From Pelagicoccus sp. SDUM812005 (lineage in GTDB: Bacteria; Verrucomicrobiota; Verrucomicrobiia; Opitutales; Opitutaceae), in contig NZ_JARXIA010000002.1 in assembly GCF_031127875.1 (NCBI RefSeq), forward strand, positions 62,001 through 126,000: a stretch of 64,000 bases of DNA. Reading direction: 5' to 3'. The position numbers and the translations under genes were made by a program. The notes below the pieces were generated by a model. It had not been told where the DNA came from, searched no databases, and saw nothing but the letters and a program-made list of their open reading frames with translations. Positions 44,736 to 52,950 of the stretch are shown piece after piece. How positions within the stretch are numbered: position 1 is the stretch's first letter; each line of letters starts with the position of its first letter.

Positions 44736-46694
44736 TTGAACGAATCGAATTCAGGTACAGCGCGGCAACGCGTCATCGTTGTCGGCAATGGCATGGTCTC
44801 CCATCGCTTCTGCGAGGAACTATCCAAGAAAGCGAACGCGCAAGACCTAGAAGTCACAATATTCGGCGAGGAACCACATCCTGCCTACGACCGCGTCCAC
44901 CTCACCGACTACTTCAAGCGACCTTCCCCCGAAACGCTCAGCTTAGGATCCGTCGTTTTGTATTCTAAAAGGGGATACACCCTCTCCTGCGGAAATCGCA
45001 TCGTCTCCATCGACCGGCTGAAAAAGCGCGTTACCGACTCCCAAGGGGAAACGTACCCCTACGATAAACTCGTCCTCGCCACCGGATCCTATCCCTTCGT
45101 CCCGCCTATCGAGGGAAATTCAAGCCCCGGCGTGTTCGTCTACCGCACCCTCGCGGACGCCGACTCCATCATCCGACACTGCCGCGGAAAAAGCTCAGCT
45201 GTCGTCCTCGGAGGAGGCTTGCTCGGCCTAGAAGCCGCCAACGCTCTCAAGGAGCTAGGGCTCAACGCATCGGTCGTAGAGTTCGCCAACGGCTTGATGC
45301 CTCGCCAGCTAAACCAAGACGCCTCTCGCGTACTTGAAGAACAAATACGCGACCTAGGAGTCACGCCCCTAGTCGGCAAGGCTGCCGAAAAAATAGAAAC
45401 CTCCGCCGACGGCTTGATCGTCTCCTTCAACGACGGCTCGAAACTCCTGACCGATATCCTCATCGTCGCCACCGGAGTCCGCCCGGCCGATCGGCTCGCC
45501 CGCGAAGCGGACCTCAGCCTCGGTGCCCGCGGCGGCATCATCGTAAACGACCAGCTGCAAACCTCGGACCCCTCCATCTACGCCATCGGAGAATGCGCCC
45601 TGCACCGCGGCCAGATCTACGGATTCGTAGCTCCCGGCTTCCAGATGGCAGAGGCCCTCGCCGACCAGCTATGCGGCGGGCAAACGAACTACGAAGGCTC
45701 CGACCTCTCCTGCCGCCTCAAGCTTCTCGGCATCGAGGTGAGCACCTTCGGCGACTACCTCGGAGAAGGACGCACCCTCATCCACCGCAGCCCCAAGACC
45801 TACCGCATGATCGTCCTCAAGCGGGATTGCTACGTCGGCGGCACCGTCGTCGGAGACTGGGACCAGACCCACCAGCTCCAGCTCGCGATCAAGGAAGCGC
45901 GCTTCATGACGCCTTCCGAACAAGCCGCCTTCGAAAAGGACGGCAACCTGCCGGCTGGAGACGCCCTTAGCGACTGGCCCAGCAACGCCATCATCTGCAA
46001 TTGCACGCAAACCACCAAAGGCGCCCTCTCCGCCTGCATCTCCTCTGGATGTAAAACCGTCGCCGACCTCGGCCAGCGTACCGGAGCGGGAAACGTCTGC
46101 GGCTCCTGCCGTCCGCTGCTCGCCCAGCTCTGCGGCGAGTCCGGCGAGGAAGCCGCCTACCGCCCCAAAGGCCGCAAAGCCCTATGGATCGCCGCAGCGC
46201 TCGCGCTCGCTACCTGCATCGCCTTTCTCAGCCTCTCCGCATTCCCGGAACCGCAAAGCGTGCAAACCCGCTACTTCCAGCTTTCGAAGCTCTGGCACGA
46301 CTCCCTCTACAAGCAAATTTCAGGCTTCACCATGGCAGGCCTTTCCTTGGTCGCCCTGCTCCTCTCCGCACGCAAGCGCCTGCCGACCTTCCGCTTCGCC
46401 AACTACGGCTCGTGGCGGGCCCTGCACGGCATAATCGGCAGCCTTTGCCTGCTCGCTCTCGTGGCCCACACCGGACTGGACTTCGGAAAAAACCTGAACC
46501 TCTGGCTCATGAGCTGCTTCGTCGGCCTAAACCTCGTCGGCGCCCTCGCCGGCCTGAGCATCGCGATGGAAGACAGGTTCAGCGGCCCGTGGGCTCGCCG
46601 TATCCGTTCCTTGGTTACGAAGGCCCATATCCTCTTCTTCTGGCCCTATCCCGTCCTGCTAGGATTCCACATCTACAAAGCCTACGCCTACTAG
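44736..46694 (+). CDS. NirB-like NADH/FAD/[2Fe-2S] module fused to a diheme b membrane module
   Basis: A 652-residue protein with a TTG start. Residues 1-465 match the first half of nitrite reductase large subunit NirB: FAD motif VIVVGNGMVSHRF, EEPHPAYDRVHL, NAD motif VVLGGGLLGLEAANAL, AIGECALHRG, and a BFD-like [2Fe-2S] site with Cys421, Cys423, Cys455 and Cys458. The sulfite-reductase half of NirB is missing. In its place are about five membrane helices with two H-X13-H helices: His564/His578 and His631/His645. That is the bis-heme pattern of ferric reductase/NADPH oxidase proteins. It should move electrons from cytosolic NADH to the periplasmic face. The decaheme-class cytochrome gene follows after 1 bp. 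Confidence 0.9.
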   Translation: MNESNSGTARQRVIVVGNGMVSHRFCEELSKKANAQDLEVTIFGEEPHPAYDRVHLTDYFKRPSPETLSLGSVVLYSKRGYTLSCGNRIVSIDRLKKRVTDSQGETYPYDKLVLATGSYPFVPPIEGNSSPGVFVYRTLADADSIIRHCRGKSSAVVLGGGLLGLEAANALKELGLNASVVEFANGLMPRQLNQDASRVLEEQIRDLGVTPLVGKAAEKIETSADGLIVSFNDGSKLLTDILIVATGVRPADRLAREADLSLGARGGIIVNDQLQTSDPSIYAIGECALHRGQIYGFVAPGFQMAEALADQLCGGQTNYEGSDLSCRLKLLGIEVSTFGDYLGEGRTLIHRSPKTYRMIVLKRDCYVGGTVVGDWDQTHQLQLAIKEARFMTPSEQAAFEKDGNLPAGDALSDWPSNAIICNCTQTTKGALSACISSGCKTVADLGQRTGAGNVCGSCRPLLAQLCGESGEEAAYRPKGRKALWIAAALALATCIAFLSLSAFPEPQSVQTRYFQLSKLWHDSLYKQISGFTMAGLSLVALLLSARKRLPTFRFANYGSWRALHGIIGSLCLLALVAHTGLDFGKNLNLWLMSCFVGLNLVGALAGLSIAMEDRFSGPWARRIRSLVTKAHILFFWPYPVLLGFHIYKAYAY

Positions 46695-46695
46695 C

Positions 46696-48036
46696 ATGAA
46701 CCGAAAAAAGCTCCAATGGATCCTGGCTGCACTCACGCCCCTGTGGCTGACCTTCCACTTCCTCGCATCCATCGACGGAGAAAAGCGCCATGCCTTCATG
46801 CCGGACCAAGCCTCCCACGGACACCACCAAATCGAACTCCAGTGCTCCGTCTGCCACACCGAGAACATGGGCGTGAAACACGACGCCTGCGCCAGCTGCC
46901 ACCAAGAGGAACTCGACCGCGTCGCCGACTCCCATCCCATCACCAAATTCCTCGACCCGCGCAACGCCGACCGCGTCGCCATCCTCGACGCCCGCAAATG
47001 CGTAAGCTGCCACGTCGAACACCAGCCCGACCAAACCGACTCCATGGGCGTCACCCTCCCCACCGACTACTGCTACTTCTGCCACCAAGACGTCGCTGAG
47101 GAACGCCCCACCCACTTAGGCCTGCCCTTCGACAGCTGCTCCACCTCCGGCTGCCACAACTTCCACGACAACACCGCCCTCTACGAAGACTTCCTCGAGA
47201 AGCACCTGGACGAACCGGCCTTCAAGCTCGATCCCCAGCTCCCCCAGCGCCAGATCTACCGGAACTGGGCCGAGCAAAACGGTCGCCAGCCCCTCGCCCT
47301 CGCCGAACGGGACGCCCCTTCCACCGCCTCCTACTCCCAAGACATCGCCTTCGAATGGTCCACCTCCAGCCACGCCCAAGCCGGCGTCAACTGCATGGAC
47401 TGCCACCAAGCTGCGGACTCCAACGCTTGGGTGGAGAAAACGAACCTCGCCTCCTGCCAGAGCTGCCACGACTACGAGGCCGAGACCTTCCTGCAAAGCC
47501 GCCACGGTATGAGGTTGGCCCAAGGCCTCTCTCCCATGACTCCCGCCCAAGCCCGCCTGCCCATGCATGCCGGAGCCGCCCACAAGGAACTCAGCTGCAC
47601 CTCCTGCCACAGCGACCACAGCTTCGACACCCAGTTCGCAGCCGTCGACGCCTGCGTAGCCTGCCACGACGACTCGCACACTCGCGCCTACAAGGACTCC
47701 AAGCACTTCCAGCTCTGGATGGCCGAAGCCCAAGGCAAGGCCGCCAGCGGCACCGGCGTAAGCTGCGCCACCTGCCACCTCCCTCGCATGGAAGTCACCG
47801 AGTTCGGCGAAGCCGTGACCAAAGTCCTGCACAACCAAAACGACGTGCTCCGCCCCAACGAAAAGATGATCCGCCCCGTTTGCATCCAGTGCCACGGAGT
47901 CGGCTTCTCCATCGACGCCTTGGCGGACCCCCATCTGCTCGATAACAACTTCCAAGGTTTACCAAGCGCCCACGTCGAAAGCATCGAAATGGTAATCGAA
48001 AAACTCAACCGCGTCGCCGCAGAACGGGCCAAGTAA
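46696..48036 (+). CDS. Membrane-anchored multiheme c-type cytochrome (about 11 hemes)
   Basis: A 446-residue protein with one N-terminal membrane helix (about 6-24) left uncleaved or serving as the signal. I count ten CXXCH sites (CSVCH, CASCH, CVSCH, CYFCH, CMDCH, CQSCH, CTSCH, CVACH, CATCH, CIQCH) and one CX4CH (CSTSGCH), all in the periplasmic part. There is no CXXCK site of NrfA type, and no obvious HAO-type crosslink tyrosine motif can be named. It begins 1 bp after the flavo-b protein, so the two are translationally coupled. Likely role: electron acceptor of the b module and possible N-oxide reductase. Confidence 0.92.
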   Translation: MNRKKLQWILAALTPLWLTFHFLASIDGEKRHAFMPDQASHGHHQIELQCSVCHTENMGVKHDACASCHQEELDRVADSHPITKFLDPRNADRVAILDARKCVSCHVEHQPDQTDSMGVTLPTDYCYFCHQDVAEERPTHLGLPFDSCSTSGCHNFHDNTALYEDFLEKHLDEPAFKLDPQLPQRQIYRNWAEQNGRQPLALAERDAPSTASYSQDIAFEWSTSSHAQAGVNCMDCHQAADSNAWVEKTNLASCQSCHDYEAETFLQSRHGMRLAQGLSPMTPAQARLPMHAGAAHKELSCTSCHSDHSFDTQFAAVDACVACHDDSHTRAYKDSKHFQLWMAEAQGKAASGTGVSCATCHLPRMEVTEFGEAVTKVLHNQNDVLRPNEKMIRPVCIQCHGVGFSIDALADPHLLDNNFQGLPSAHVESIEMVIEKLNRVAAERAK

Positions 48037-48156
48037 GCCAAGCCGCTCCCAATGCCTAAGAGACTGCCCGTAAGGTTCGCAAATGGCGCCGTTTTTTTGC
48101 CCAAGAAAGCCGGAAACCGCTTTCGTTCCCCCCATTTTTGCGTAGGATAATCGCCG

Positions 48157-48648
48157 ATGATTCTTGGGCAACTCATCCAGACCGGACGCCGCTTCTGCGA
48201 ATGCCGATCAAACGATTTCGTTCCGAAATCCGAGGACACTGTCATAGTGCTCGCCTATACCATACAGGACAAATTCCTCGCCCATTCCTTCGACACCGAC
48301 CTGCCGGAGCTCAAGGGCACCATCAAGGACTGGCTCTTCGATATCGAAGCCGTCGGCTACCTGCTCATCCGCCGCAAGCCTCCCGGAGTCCAGCGGGAAT
48401 TTCCCTCGCCCATCGGACGCGAGCCCATGGACCAGATCACCCTCACCGCCGCGACCGAGTACGAGTTCAAAGTCGTTTCCTATTTCCTCGACGAGATCGA
48501 AGGCCTCGACTCCTACCGTCTGGTCCCCACCAACTGCGCCGAGGGCCGGACCGACGAGTCCCGCTACAACCTCTTCCGCTTCGAGCAGAAGCGGCCTGAG
48601 GAAGATTCCCGTTCCCTCCTGCTCGCATTCGAAGAATTCGCCAACTAG
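48157..48648 (+). CDS. Hypothetical soluble protein
   Basis: A 163-residue protein, no signal or membrane segment, many acidic residues (FDTDLPELKGTIKDWLFDIEAVGYLLIRRKPPG). No family recognised. The first 28 residues (MILGQLIQTGRRFCECRSNDF) look unlike the rest, so the true start could be later, for example a GTG near 48248. It follows the redox cluster after 120 bp that contain a T run but no good stem. Whether it belongs to that cluster is unclear. Confidence 0.5.
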   Translation: MILGQLIQTGRRFCECRSNDFVPKSEDTVIVLAYTIQDKFLAHSFDTDLPELKGTIKDWLFDIEAVGYLLIRRKPPGVQREFPSPIGREPMDQITLTAATEYEFKVVSYFLDEIEGLDSYRLVPTNCAEGRTDESRYNLFRFEQKRPEEDSRSLLLAFEEFAN

Positions 48649-48741
48649 GCGATCTCCCAGCAGTCGAACGCCCGGCAAATCCGTAGCATTGCAAGATCCA
48701 GGCTTGGCCTCCGCCTCGCCCATCCCAATAACTGCAAGACT

Positions 48742-49119
48742 ATGATCAAATTCCTCCACACTCGCGTACGCGTCGCCGACCTGCAAAAGTCCATCGACTT
48801 CTACTGCAAGCACTGCGGCTTCCAAGTCTTCAAGGGCCCCAACACCAGCCCGCAAGGCAACCAAATCGTCCACCTCGAGCTCCCCGGCAACGACCATATG
48901 CTGGAGCTCACCTACTCTCCCGACTTCAAGGTCGAGTTCCCCGAAGACCTCATGCACACCTGCATCGGCGTCGACGACATCAAGGCCTTCTGCCAGAAGC
49001 TCGAGGACGACGGCGTGGAAGTCTGGCCCGGCAACTGGAAGGAAAAGGAGAACTTCTCCATGGCCTTCATCACCGACCCCGACGGCTACGAAGTCGAAAT
49101 CCTGCCCAACAAAAGGTAG
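48742..49119 (+). CDS. gloA: Glyoxalase I-like VOC protein
   Basis: A 125-residue protein of the vicinal oxygen chelate fold with two beta-alpha-beta3 units. Metal ligands match E. coli lactoylglutathione lyase: His6, Glu55, His72 and Glu119. The motifs FLHTRVRVADLQKSIDFY, HTCIGVDDI and TDPDGYEVEI support it. Glyoxalase I isomerises the methylglyoxal-glutathione hemithioacetal. Use of glutathione or another thiol is not certain in this lineage. Its TAG stop is the first triplet of a TAGGGC palindromic element. Confidence 0.85.
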   Translation: MIKFLHTRVRVADLQKSIDFYCKHCGFQVFKGPNTSPQGNQIVHLELPGNDHMLELTYSPDFKVEFPEDLMHTCIGVDDIKAFCQKLEDDGVEVWPGNWKEKENFSMAFITDPDGYEVEILPNKR

Positions 49120-49140
49120 GGCGGCATCGCCGAGGCCGCC
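49117..49140. repeat. TAGGGC palindromic element, copy 3
   Basis: TAG (the glyoxalase stop) followed by GGCGGC, a loop, and GGCCGCC forms a hairpin with the same TAGGGC lead as copies at 20471 and 57689. Confidence 0.6.
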
Positions 49141-49156
49141 GCAGTGTCAGGAACTG

Positions 49157-49180
49157 TAGGGCTGTCGCTTGCGACACGCC
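49157..49180. repeat. TAGGGC palindromic element, copy 4
   Basis: TAGGGC is followed by the perfect hairpin TGTCGC-TT-GCGACA and CGCC. It is 17 bp after copy 3, giving a small repeat cluster in the convergent glyoxalase/mtaB gap. Confidence 0.55.
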
Positions 49181-49195
49181 GCAGAGCAAGATCCG

Positions 49196-49233
49196 TAGCG
49201 CTGAGCTTTAGCCAGCTGCCATGCTGCAGGATC
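49196..49233. repeat. Dispersed 38-nt repeat, copy A
   Basis: This stretch starts TAGCGCTGAGCTTTAGCCAG and matches 61932-61969 at 33 of 38 positions on the same strand. It lies in the convergent gap between the glyoxalase-like and mtaB genes. Confidence 0.7.
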
Positions 49234-49254
49234 AAATCCAGAAACCGGCCCCCC

Positions 49255-50589
49255 TCAGTCCAACATTTCAAGCAACTCGCCCTCGACATAGTCGGCGGCG
49301 AGTTTTTTCAGCCTCACGCGCCCGCAGCGATTGGCGAGGTCCAAGCCCTTCTCCGCCGCCAGCTCGCCCACCCGCGGCACCACCACCCGAATGTAGTTGT
49401 CCGTGTAGGACGGCCAGGTCTCCGGCTTCGGGTTCTCGAAAAGCACCCGCATCTCCTGCCCCAAGTAGCGCTCGTACATGTCGTATCGCTTTTTTGAAGA
49501 CAAGCGACGCAGGTAGGCGCTGCGTCTCGCCCGCTCGGGAATTGCCACCTGGTCCTCCCTCCGCGCCGCCACCGTGCCCTTTCGCTCCGAGTAGCTGAAG
49601 ACATGGCAAAAATCGAAGGGGTTGTCCAAGAACACGCGACAGGTCTCTTGAAAATCATCCTCCGTTTCACCGGGGAAGCCAACCATGATGTCCGAGCCGA
49701 TATACACGTCCGGCACGCTGTCATGGGCTAGGTGCAAGAAGTCCAAGTATTCAGAGATCGTATACCGGCGGCGCATTTCCTTCAGCACCTTGTCGCAGCC
49801 GCTCTGCAAAGGAATATGGAAAAACGGCAGCAAGGCGTGCTGGGGATCGTTCATCAAGGCAAAGAGCTCCGTCGGAATCGTGGTCGGCTCGATGCTGCTG
49901 ATGCGGATACGGTCGATCCCGGGAATCGCGTTCAAGCCTTCCAACACCTTCAGCAAGTCGCCGTCCTTCGTGTCGTAAGTCCCAATGTTGACGCCTGTGA
50001 TCACGATCTCCCGAATCCCCTGCGAGGCCTTCAAGCGCGCCTCCTCCAGCAAGTTCTCCATATCCCGAGCCCGAGCCGCCCCGCGAGCGAAAGGGATAAT
50101 GCAAAAACTGCACACGAAGCTGCACCCGTCCTGGATCTTCAGGTTTGCCCGCTGGTTGAACGGGATATCCCCAAAGTTGTGGATCGAAAAGTCGGCCTGC
50201 GAAATCTTCTCCCGCACGATCACCGGCTTCTCGTTCTTCTCCTGGCCGATGTAGTCGATCACGCTCATCTTCTCCTGATTCCCGATGATCAAGTCCACCC
50301 CACCGATTTCCGCGATCTCCTTGGCCCCCATCTGCGAGTAGCAACCGACCACCGCCGTGTAGGCTTCGGGATTCTTGCGCACGAACTGCCGGATCGTCTG
50401 CCGACACTTCGAGTCCGCCAGATTCGTCACCGTACACGTATTGATGATTCCCAGATCCGCCTTCTCGCCAAAGGGCACGATCTCGTAGCCACGCTCCTGC
50501 AAGCCCTGCTGGATCAGCAGAGTCTCGGACTGGTTGAGGCGACAACCCAGCGTGTGCAGCGACGCTTTTTTCTTCTTGGCCTTTTCCAT
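49255..50589 (-). CDS. mtaB: tRNA t6A37 methylthiotransferase MtaB
   Basis: A 444-residue radical SAM enzyme adding a methylthio group to N6-threonylcarbamoyladenosine 37. The N-terminal UPF0004 domain carries three cluster cysteines (TLGCRLNQSET, NTCTVT, VVGCYSQ). The radical SAM cluster is CSFVCSFCIIPFARG, and a TRAM domain is at the end. The variant CRLN and the NTCTVTN sequence favour MtaB over MiaB or RimO. Normal length. The ATG at 50589 lies in a divergent region with the CPBP gene. Confidence 0.92.
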   Translation of the reverse strand: MEKAKKKKASLHTLGCRLNQSETLLIQQGLQERGYEIVPFGEKADLGIINTCTVTNLADSKCRQTIRQFVRKNPEAYTAVVGCYSQMGAKEIAEIGGVDLIIGNQEKMSVIDYIGQEKNEKPVIVREKISQADFSIHNFGDIPFNQRANLKIQDGCSFVCSFCIIPFARGAARARDMENLLEEARLKASQGIREIVITGVNIGTYDTKDGDLLKVLEGLNAIPGIDRIRISSIEPTTIPTELFALMNDPQHALLPFFHIPLQSGCDKVLKEMRRRYTISEYLDFLHLAHDSVPDVYIGSDIMVGFPGETEDDFQETCRVFLDNPFDFCHVFSYSERKGTVAARREDQVAIPERARRSAYLRRLSSKKRYDMYERYLGQEMRVLFENPKPETWPSYTDNYIRVVVPRVGELAAEKGLDLANRCGRVRLKKLAADYVEGELLEMLD

Positions 50590-50732
50590 CGCGAAAAACC
50601 GCTACCAAAACCCATCCCTCCCAGATGTCATGCAAAAACCGCCCCCAGCTCATTTCCCCCTTTCACTTTTCGCAATTCACTCTTTTCTCCTCGCCCCTTC
50701 CGTAGAAGCCGATTCCTTCTTCTCTGCCTAGC

Positions 50733-51506
50733 ATGACCACCAACAGCCCAGCTAAGACCATTCCTCTTATCGCTCGCAACTCGCTTCCCAAGTGGGAGAT
50801 ACGCGGCAGCGACTTCTGGGTCTTCATCGCCCTTCTCTTCTCCAGCATGGGATTCTGCTCCTTCCTCGGAGCCAAGATCGCCACCTGGCTCATCCCCGTC
50901 GAGCCTAACGCCGAACCGCCGCTGCTGGTCGCCCTCTCCGCCAACATCGGCATGCAGCTGGGCATGCTCATCGCTTATCTCGTCTTCAAGCGGTTCACCC
51001 TCGAGCAAGACCTCACGCCCCCCGCCGACACCCGCCCCAGCGCCCCCCAAGCCGCTTTGATCGGCCTCAAGTGGCTAGCCATCGCCTACCCCGTCATGTT
51101 CGGAGTAAACGCCTTTTCGCGAATCCTGCTCGATTCGCTCGGCTTCGAACAAGTGATCCAAGACCCCATCAAAATGGTCCTGGAAGGCGGCACCGCGCTC
51201 GAGCTGGCGATCATGTACAGCGTCATCGTCATCGTCGCCCCCGTCTGCGAAGAGGTGGCCTTTCGCGGCGGCATCTTCCGCTTCCTCCACCAACGCATGC
51301 CCCTCGTCGCCTCCATCGGCCTGTCCGCCTTCTTCTTCGCCCTCCTCCACGCCAACCTCTACTCCTTCGCCCCCCTCATGACCATCGGCGTCATGCTCGC
51401 TTTCGCCTACCGCGAGTCCGGAAGCTTGATCTCCAACATCGTCTTCCACTCCGCCTTCAACGCGATCAACCTCGGCCTAATCCTCCTCTTCCCCGAGATC
51501 ACGTGA
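50733..51506 (+). CDS. CPBP (Abi) family intramembrane metalloprotease
   Basis: A 257-residue protein with about seven membrane helices. The family motifs are all visible: EEVAFRG (EExxxR), FALLHAN (FxxxH) and FHSAFNAIN (HxxxN). These form the metal site of the Rce1-like membrane proteases. Substrate unknown. The TGA stop overlaps the GTG start of thiL by four bases (GTGA), so thiL is translationally coupled to it. Confidence 0.9.
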   Translation: MTTNSPAKTIPLIARNSLPKWEIRGSDFWVFIALLFSSMGFCSFLGAKIATWLIPVEPNAEPPLLVALSANIGMQLGMLIAYLVFKRFTLEQDLTPPADTRPSAPQAALIGLKWLAIAYPVMFGVNAFSRILLDSLGFEQVIQDPIKMVLEGGTALELAIMYSVIVIVAPVCEEVAFRGGIFRFLHQRMPLVASIGLSAFFFALLHANLYSFAPLMTIGVMLAFAYRESGSLISNIVFHSAFNAINLGLILLFPEIT

Positions 51507-52483
51507 CCCCTTTCGCATCCCAACAAAGCCAATCGATCGGCAGCCTCGGCGAATCGGCCTTGATCGAAAAGCTGCGCGCCTGGCTGGGCGACGCCTCCCC
51601 TGCCGCCCCCTACGGCATCGGCGACGACTGCGCCGTGCTCCCTGCCCCCACGCCCGGCGCCCAGCAACTCGTAACCGCCGACCCCGTCATCTACGGCAAG
51701 CACTTCGACGACGCCCTCACGCCCCAGCAAGCCGCGAAAAAGCTGCTGCGCCGTAACCTCAGCGACATCGCTGCCATGGGCGGACGTCCCACCCACGCCG
51801 TCGTAAGCCTAGCCCTTTCTCCAAAAGTATCCATATCCTGGATAAAATCCTTCTACCAAGCCCTCGCCGAAGAGTCGAAAGCCTACCAGACTCCTATCGT
51901 CGGCGGCGACGTCTCCAGCGCCGACTCCTTCCTCGGCGCCTTCCTCACTCTCTACGGCGAAACCCTCCCCCATCAAGCGCCCCTCCTTCGCCACCGAGCC
52001 CAAGCCGGCAGCCCCATCTTCGTAAGCGGCGCCCTCGGCGGCACCCGTATCCAAAAACACCACGACTTCGAGCCCCGCCTCCCAGAAGGCCAGTGGCTCG
52101 CAAACTCAGGCCAGTGCCTCAGCTGTTGCGACCTCAGCGACGGCCTAGGAAAAGACTATTCGAACCTTCTCCCTCCATCGCTAGCCTGCGAAATCGATTG
52201 CTCCAAGCTCCCCGTTTCCCCAGACGCCCTCACCACCGCCCAGAGCTCCCAACAAAGCCCGTTGTATCACGTTTTCAACGACGGTGAAGACTTCGAGCTA
52301 ATCTTCGCCCTCAAGCCCGACACCGACCTGGCCGCCTTCGCCTCGGCCTGGAGCCAGGCGCTAGAAACGGAAGTCACCCACATCGGCTACGCTACAGAGC
52401 TTGGCCCATCTCCCTCCTCCCAGCTCCGCCTTCTTAACGCGCCACAAGATTTCTCCGCAACCGGCTATGAACATCTTAGATAA
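51503..52483 (+). CDS. thiL: Thiamine-monophosphate kinase
   Basis: A 326-residue enzyme phosphorylating thiamine monophosphate to thiamine diphosphate with ATP. It starts at GTG 51503, inside the preceding stop; a longer upstream frame overlaps the protease gene and lacks similarity. Typical motifs: GIGDDCAVL with the Asp pair, VTADPVIYGKHF, LLRRNLSDIAAMGG, PIVGGDVSSAD and CCDLSDGLGKD. Slightly long start (about 20 residues before the conserved part). tsaE overlaps its 3' end by 17 bp. Confidence 0.93.
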   Translation: MTPFASQQSQSIGSLGESALIEKLRAWLGDASPAAPYGIGDDCAVLPAPTPGAQQLVTADPVIYGKHFDDALTPQQAAKKLLRRNLSDIAAMGGRPTHAVVSLALSPKVSISWIKSFYQALAEESKAYQTPIVGGDVSSADSFLGAFLTLYGETLPHQAPLLRHRAQAGSPIFVSGALGGTRIQKHHDFEPRLPEGQWLANSGQCLSCCDLSDGLGKDYSNLLPPSLACEIDCSKLPVSPDALTTAQSSQQSPLYHVFNDGEDFELIFALKPDTDLAAFASAWSQALETEVTHIGYATELGPSPSSQLRLLNAPQDFSATGYEHLR

Positions 52484-52898
52484 ACTCAAAGCAGGCATCG
52501 CCACCGAAACGGTCGAGGACACCTACCAAGTCGCCCGAGACCTGGCAGCCACCCTACCCGAAGAAGCCATACTCACGCTCGAAGGAGACCTCGGGGCCGG
52601 GAAGACCACCTTCGTCAAAGGCCTCGCCCAAGCCTGGGATATCCAAGAGGCGGTAACCAGCCCGACCTTCAATATCTACAACATCTACCAGGGTACTCGC
52701 CAGCTCGCTCACATGGACGCCTACCGATTGGAGGAGTCGCCCGAAATCTGGGACGAGCTCATGCTGGAAGAGCTCATCTTTCCTCCTTTCTGCCTCGCCA
52801 TCGAGTGGCCCAGCAAACTGCCCTTCATCCCCTGGCCCGTCACCCATCGCCTCCAGCTCACCGCTCAAGGCGAAGCGCGGCATATTAGCCTAAAATAA
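52467..52898 (+). CDS. tsaE: tRNA threonylcarbamoyladenosine biosynthesis ATPase TsaE
   Basis: A 143-residue P-loop ATPase needed with TsaB, TsaC and TsaD to make t6A37 in tRNA. Walker A is EGDLGAGKTTFVKGL, followed by SPTFNIYNIYQG and HMDAYRLEE, all conserved. The ATG at 52467 gives the usual N-terminus with 17 bp of overlap with thiL; an upstream start is possible but not family-like. The neighbour mtaB (opposite strand, 2 kb away) modifies the product of this pathway. Confidence 0.93.
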   Translation: MNILDKLKAGIATETVEDTYQVARDLAATLPEEAILTLEGDLGAGKTTFVKGLAQAWDIQEAVTSPTFNIYNIYQGTRQLAHMDAYRLEESPEIWDELMLEELIFPPFCLAIEWPSKLPFIPWPVTHRLQLTAQGEARHISLK

Positions 52899-52901
52899 CA
52901 G

Positions 52902-52929
52902 CAAGCCGCTCCATATGGACGCCGGCTTG
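52902..52929. terminator. Hairpin between tsaE and galM
   Basis: CAAGCCG (52902-52908) and CGGCTTG (52923-52929) pair around a loop that is itself palindromic (TCCATATGGA). There is no T run. It may end transcription of both convergent genes. Confidence 0.4.
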
Positions 52930-52950
52930 TAATGGAATTCCAACGACAGC

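Noticed and set aside
46696-48036. NrfA-type nitrite reductase
   Set aside because: NrfA has a CXXCK active heme and five hemes; this protein has neither.
48085-48100. Run of seven T after the multiheme cytochrome gene as a terminator
   Set aside because: No convincing stem precedes it on either strand.
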